Below are positions 7,539 through 10,909 of a stretch of 10,909 nucleotides of DNA, in pieces. A program made the position numbers and the translations under genes. Source of the DNA: Theodoxus fluviatilis (Eukaryota; Mollusca; Gastropoda; Cycloneritida; Neritidae); assembly GCA_034096865.1 (NCBI GenBank), contig JAWQFJ010014422.1, positions 1 through 10,909 on the forward strand. The letters are read 5' to 3'. Under the pieces are notes generated by a model. That model had not been told where the DNA came from, searched no databases, and was given only the letters and a program-made list of their open reading frames with translations. The stretch's first letter is position 1. Every line of letters starts with the position of its first letter.

Positions 7539-7727
7539 AGCATATACTGAAATTGCAGAGCTAAAATCAGATTTACGCGCTGCATCAAAAAGATGATGAA
7601 ATGTACAACACGAAACGGGAACGCGATAACAAAAAAACGAGAACACATTCGAAATATGGAAGAAAAGAAGAGAGAACTTCATCAACTCAAAGATAGAGTC
7701 CAACATATTGTGTTGGGTCGGCGCTGA
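7534..7727 (+). pseudogene. Frameshifted coiled-coil-like tail of the BTB gene
   Basis: Immediately after the BTB frame ends, coding-like sequence continues in shifted frames. From 7537 the frame reads KAYTEIAELKSDLRAASK and stops at 7594-7596; from 7592 it reads DDEMYNTKRERDNKK; from 7632, back in the BTB frame, it reads EKKRELHQLKDRVQHIVLG within an open stretch ending at TGA 7725-7727. All three pieces are rich in charged residues with spaced Leu/Ile, as in a coiled coil. Each junction is explained by one extra base: GG at 7534-7535, the five-A run 7587-7591 and the seven-A run 7631-7637. The total is three bases, which restores the original frame. This suggests either decay of the gene or homopolymer errors in the assembly. 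The alternative is that the intact frame's stop is real and the tail is chance. Confidence 0.5.
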
Positions 7728-8469
7728 ATGTACAGTTTGCTCTTAGAAATGTTCAGAATATCAAAATCGTTGCAGATGCTTTGAAGGTCATAATGTATAC
7801 AAACAGGAAGTAGATATTACCTTGACCTGTTAACGTCTTGTACCATGTGCTTGTAGAAAGGAAGGCGCAAAGACGTCTTCCCCTTCGCAGTGACTCGTGT
7901 CCATGCTTTGTTCATTAAAGCGGCATACTTGTCATCTTTTGGAGCTGATGTCCCGCCTCGTGTATTCTGGAGCTGCATTTCAGCCTATGACTATGAGAAC
8001 CCCTTGAAGATGAGTGTAAATATTCAGTCATTTTACATAAAGCTTTAGAATTAATATCATTGACATTATCAACGTGATTTCCGCTGACATTTTTCATCGA
8101 CATCATCGCGAAAGTCAGGAAACGTGCTGTGTTGCTGTGTTTGTTATTTTAATTGTGCGACACAAATATTTTCATTAAGACTATATGCACCATTTTTACA
8201 TCGTATCGGGGATGCCAAATTTGAAATGGAGGTTATCGTCGGATATTGTAAGAACTCACCAACATCTGTGATGAAACTGCTGTTGTCTGTAGCAGATGAT
8301 GTTTGATTTTGTGAATTGCACCACGGAAGGGAAGCATCTGTGCATTTGGATGTAAACTCGACTTCATGTCCACTCCCAGCGTAGCGCAAGGCTGTATTTA
8401 TAGCGTGCGGAGATGGCTGTGGTTACAGTAACCATACCGACCCTATTTTGTGAATGCCTACCCACCCCG

Positions 8470-8489
8470 CCCCCCCCCCCCCCCCCCCC
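8470..8489. repeat. Poly-C tract (20 C)
   Basis: Twenty uninterrupted C, preceded by short C runs (CCCACCCCG). The tract could form i-motif or, on the other strand, G-quadruplex structure, and its length is likely to be unreliable in an assembly. Confidence 0.95.
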
Positions 8490-8841
8490 ACGTTACCTAC
8501 ACCCACAATTGTTTTAATTCTTGTAGGGTTTTTTCCTTTTACCGGTGTGGTGTTTGCAACATTTTATTGCGGTTATCAACACATGTCTAGCATTGTAGGA
8601 AAAGGTTTGTACCTTTGTGGGTCTTTCCCTTGCACTGCTCCGTCTGAGAAAACTGTAACGTTGGTTGTAGTGTGGAGAGTGTGTCTTGCTCTGTCGATGA
8701 CATTTGTGTCAATGAATACGTCATAAAGGGAAAAATATAAGCTTATTAAGTATGCTTTCATGGATCGAATTAGGATATATTTTATCACATCATTCTATCG
8801 ACATACAGAAAACAAATTTTTAACACACGCACATACACGCA

Positions 8842-8932
8842 CCCCCCCCCCCCCCCAAAAAAAAAAAAAAAAAAAAAAAAAAACCACAAAAACAACAACA
8901 AACAACAACAACAAAACAACAACCACAAACTG
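8842..8932. repeat. C15-A27 tract followed by (CAA)n
   Basis: Fifteen C (8842-8856) are followed by 27 A (8857-8883) and then a CAA/ACAAC-rich stretch to about 8932. Short CA-rich sequence precedes it. The A run followed by CAA units might be an old retroposon tail, but I find no body or flanking duplication to support that. The poly-Phe/Val frame on the minus strand is an artefact. Confidence 0.92.
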
Positions 8933-9043
8933 TTGGAGTATGACACCCACTGACATGACAAAATGTTTTTTGAATCTTGTTAACCATTTAAATAACAAAA
9001 CTTGCATAGGCAGTCTCTTTGCCCTAATTCAACATCATTAACC

Positions 9044-9049
9044 AATAAA
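9044..9049 (+). terminator. Candidate polyadenylation signal AATAAA
   Basis: AATAAA followed by GGGTTCTTTTTTACTCTGTG, that is, a T/GT-rich element within about 30 bases, the normal arrangement of a metazoan cleavage and polyadenylation site. It would give the BTB transcript a 3' untranslated region of about 1.3 kb. Transcript evidence is lacking. Confidence 0.35.
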
Positions 9050-9133
9050 GGGTTCTTTTTTACTCTGTGTTTCGGGAAAATATGCACAATAATTAACAAA
9101 AAGCCAGCTTCATTTGTATGATACCTAGTGACT

Positions 9134-9185
9134 TGTTGACTGTGGGAGAATTACAAGTAGAGTTGTAATTCTCCCACAGTCAACA
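9134..9185. repeat. Perfect 23-bp inverted repeat with 6-base loop
   Basis: The arms 9134-9156 and 9163-9185 are exact reverse complements (core GTTGACTGTGGGAGAATTAC) around the loop GTAGAG. Perfect pairing over the whole stem suggests a recent origin, for example by template switching during replication, or selection to keep it. As RNA it would be a very stable stem, but the loop is small and the stem short for a typical microRNA precursor. Confidence 0.95.
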
Positions 9186-9696
9186 TTGTTACATCTATTC
9201 CTCTCTGTATTCCCATGGGTTTCTTTGGGTTACAATATAAAAACGTCTATCAAGAAGACACGTGTTGTGTTGTGCTTTTCCTTGTTAATTCTTGAACGAG
9301 ACTACTAGCGTATTTGATCGCGTCATGTGTAGAGTCCTCCATGACTGAATATTTTGCGTTCGAAGTACGCTGTCAGCCCCTGCCAATGAAGAGTTTGTAG
9401 CTTTGGTGTAGATTGATGAAGAGACACATGCGGAAAGATATGTTTTACATTCATCTTCTAGTAGACTTCTTGGCACACATGATTGGTTTCAGATCCCAGA
9501 GTTCGAAACGTGATTGTTTCTGTGGACAATCAATACATCTTCAGACTCAACCAAAAACATTACTTTAAAGATTTCCGAATGTTACTATGGAAAACACGGC
9601 TTTCATTCTGATATACTTATCTGTTAATAGAAAGCCCAGTGGCACAAAGAAGTTTGGTTCTTTGCAAGTCTTTGTCATGACTGGACTTTACCAGTA
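9186..9696. other. Gene-free spacer
   Basis: About 510 bases of ordinary-composition sequence. I see no exon, repeat or RNA gene; the one 63-codon minus-strand open frame has no recognisable features. Confidence 0.55.
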
Positions 9697-9960
9697 AAGG
9701 AGGAAGAGCAGAAGGAGAAAGAGAGAGGAGAGGAGGTGGAGGAGGAGGAGGAGGAAGAGGAGGAGGAGGAGGAGGAGGAGGAGGGAAAAGAAAGGAGGAG
9801 GGAGGAGGAGGAGGAGGAGCGAAAAGGGAGGAGGAGGAAGGAGGAGCGAAAAGGGAGGAGGAGGGAAGAGGAGGAAGGAGGAGCGAAAAAAGAGAGGAGG
9901 AAGGAGGAGCAAAAAGGGAGGAGGAGGGAGGGAGGAGGAGGGAGGACGAGGACGACGAGA
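9697..9960. repeat. (GGA)n purine tract with higher-order repeats
   Basis: A purine-only stretch on the plus strand for most of its length, built of GGA/GAA triplets. A phrase GAGGAGCGAAAAGGGAGGAG recurs several times in the second half (about 9815-9930). The strand asymmetry makes triplex (H-DNA) formation plausible. Glu/Arg and Ser/Pro frames across it are not genes. Confidence 0.93.
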
Positions 9961-10347
9961 AATACGAGTAGCAAAAGCTATTAAATGAGATGCCACTATA
10001 ACCACGAAAAGGAAGGCTCATAGACCATCGCATTCCACTCAGCTTCTGAACCGGGACCGAAGGCATGTCTCAGGTATAGACAAGAGTCGGGAAAAGGACT
10101 CTCGGGTGGGGAAATCCCTAGGACTGGCCCTGTGAAGAGACATTGCCATGACCGGACTGTGGCACAAGTTGGGATACTGAACCTGGAAAAGCATCGCCTG
10201 CGACTGAAGTCACACAGAATTAGAAGACACCTCAAGTCGATCATTGCGTCGTCGCTCCTGCTGGAAAGCTACTCGTACGTCATTGAATCAAAAGGAGGAA
10301 TTTGTGAAAACCAGAACCAGGGCCACTCAGTCATTTATCGGATTTTG

Positions 10348-10348
<1 letters not shown>
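9961..10348 (+). other. Spacer with an unrecognised open frame
   Basis: A plus-strand frame opens near 10132 and includes HRLRLKSHRIRRHLKSIIAS before entering the CA repeat. I do not recognise it and see no clear splice sites framing it, so I do not call a gene. Otherwise nothing supportable. Confidence 0.4.
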
Positions 10349-10422
<74 letters not shown>

Positions 10423-10497
10423 CAAACACACACACACACACAAACACACACGCACGAACATACACACACACACACGCACGCACACACTCACCCACAC
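10349..10497. repeat. (CA)n microsatellite
   Basis: Thirty-six perfect CA units (10349-10420) are followed by an interrupted CA-rich stretch (TGCAAACACA, CGCACGAACATACA, CACTCACC). The Thr/His frames over it are artefacts. Confidence 0.95.
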
Positions 10498-10706
10498 AAT
10501 TTGTCAATCCTGTGGTCAGTTGACTTACGGTCTAATCAACTGTCTCTGGAACATCTGTTACACTGCTTTGCTGCATGACAGCCGCAAATAAAGGCTTCCG
10601 CACTCGAAAAAAGGCAAACTTTCACATTTCGACTGCTTTCATTTGCATCTCGTGGAGAAAATTTGTTACCGAATGCAGCAAGAACAACAAACTTCCTTGT
10701 ACCCTT
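10498..10706. other. Spacer before the second retroposon
   Basis: Short unique stretch with no exon seen. AATAAA occurs at 10587-10592 but no gene leads to it. Confidence 0.5.
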
Positions 10707-10836
10707 ACCCCTGTGGATTCAGGATGAGAATTGACCCACCGCGTCTCTCTACGCGATTCGTAAGAGGCGACTTCATTTGCGTTTACTCTATTCTGTTCTA
10801 GGGATTTTCGTGCTTAATGATTTTTCATAGCCTTTA

Positions 10837-10898
<62 letters not shown>

Positions 10899-10909
10899 TG
10901 ATGATGATG
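10707..10909 (+). mobile_element. Second SINE-like retroposon copy with (AAT)n/(GAT)n tail
   Basis: The body (10707-10836) matches the split retroposon at 3656-3713 plus 6248-6365: shared CCCTGTGG, GAGAATTGACCCACCGCGTC (AGAATTAACCCACCGCGTC in the other), GATTCG, GAGGCGACTT, GATTTTCGTGC and CATAGCC. It has TAA where the other has the Harbinger-type element between two TTA copies, so it is the empty site. It lacks the 19 extra bases at 6256-6274. The tail is about 20 AAT units (10837-10896) that change to GAT units and continue past the window edge, so the right duplication cannot be checked. Confidence 0.78.

Larger units (their letters stand above)
7728..9133 (+). other. Non-coding stretch, possibly 3' untranslated region in part
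   Basis: About 1.4 kb with no convincing exon on either strand; open frames are short and without domains. It could hold the 3' untranslated region of the BTB gene, since an AATAAA lies at 9044-9049 and no earlier one is obvious. It contains two homopolymer tracts listed separately. Confidence 0.5.

Noticed and set aside
8857..8932. Poly-A tract as a retroposon tail
   Set aside because: No body with a defined start and no flanking duplication could be found, so it is listed only as a simple repeat.
9134..9185. MicroRNA precursor
   Set aside because: The stem is fully paired and only 23 bp with a 6-base loop, shorter than usual precursors, and no flanking lower stem is evident; kept only as an inverted repeat.
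9617..10066. Pro/Ser-rich and Glu/Arg-rich open frames
   Set aside because: Produced by the (GGA)n purine tract on either strand.
10132..10591. Thr/His-rich open frames around the (CA)n tract
   Set aside because: The His/Thr part is the CA repeat. The unique 70 residues before it are unrecognised and lack splice evidence, so no gene is called.

Overview
The window reads as eukaryotic, probably invertebrate, genomic DNA. A marine mollusc such as a gastropod is my best guess. The signs are large gene-free stretches, long microsatellites of many kinds, nested transposable elements, an exon entered through a splice acceptor, and a BTB-type protein of a sort that is expanded in such animals. The taxon is an inference. 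There are no bacterial-style operons, ribosome binding sites or phage genes.

Layout. 1-1056: nearly perfect 38-bp minisatellite (27.8 copies, running off the left edge). 1227-1353: (GAAC)n tract followed by what looks like the 3' end of a minus-strand retroposon. 1354-1780: GA-rich microsatellite containing a roughly 90-bp higher-order repeat. 1781-3642: gene-free, with an imperfect hairpin and two perfect GTCACGTGAC sites. 3643-6559: three mobile elements nested inside one another, each bounded by its own target-site duplication. The outer one is a SINE-like retroposon with a (CCAT)n tail; inside it lies a non-autonomous PIF/Harbinger-type DNA element (TTA duplication, about 51-bp terminal inverted repeats, 198-bp internal tandem repeats); inside that lies a 1374-bp solo-LTR-like insertion (TG...CA ends, ATCTG duplication, 107-bp internal repeats). 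6560-7122: no gene seen, probably intron. 7123-7538: the only convincing protein-coding sequence, an exon for the end of a BTB domain plus a helical BACK-like region. 7534-7727: a downstream coiled-coil-like tail readable only if three +1 shifts are allowed. 7728-9133: gene-free with homopolymer tracts and a polyadenylation-like signal. 9134-9185: a perfect 23-bp inverted repeat. 9697-9960: (GGA)n. 10349-10497: (CA)n. 10707-10909: a second copy of the SINE-like retroposon with an (AAT)n/(GAT)n tail, running off the right edge.

The parts do not form an operon or pathway. The strongest result is structural: the window contains its own controls for the nested insertions. The second retroposon copy at 10707 is the empty site for the Harbinger-type element, and the neighbouring 198-bp repeat copies are empty sites for the LTR. 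Most long open frames in this window are produced by simple repeats and are not genes.
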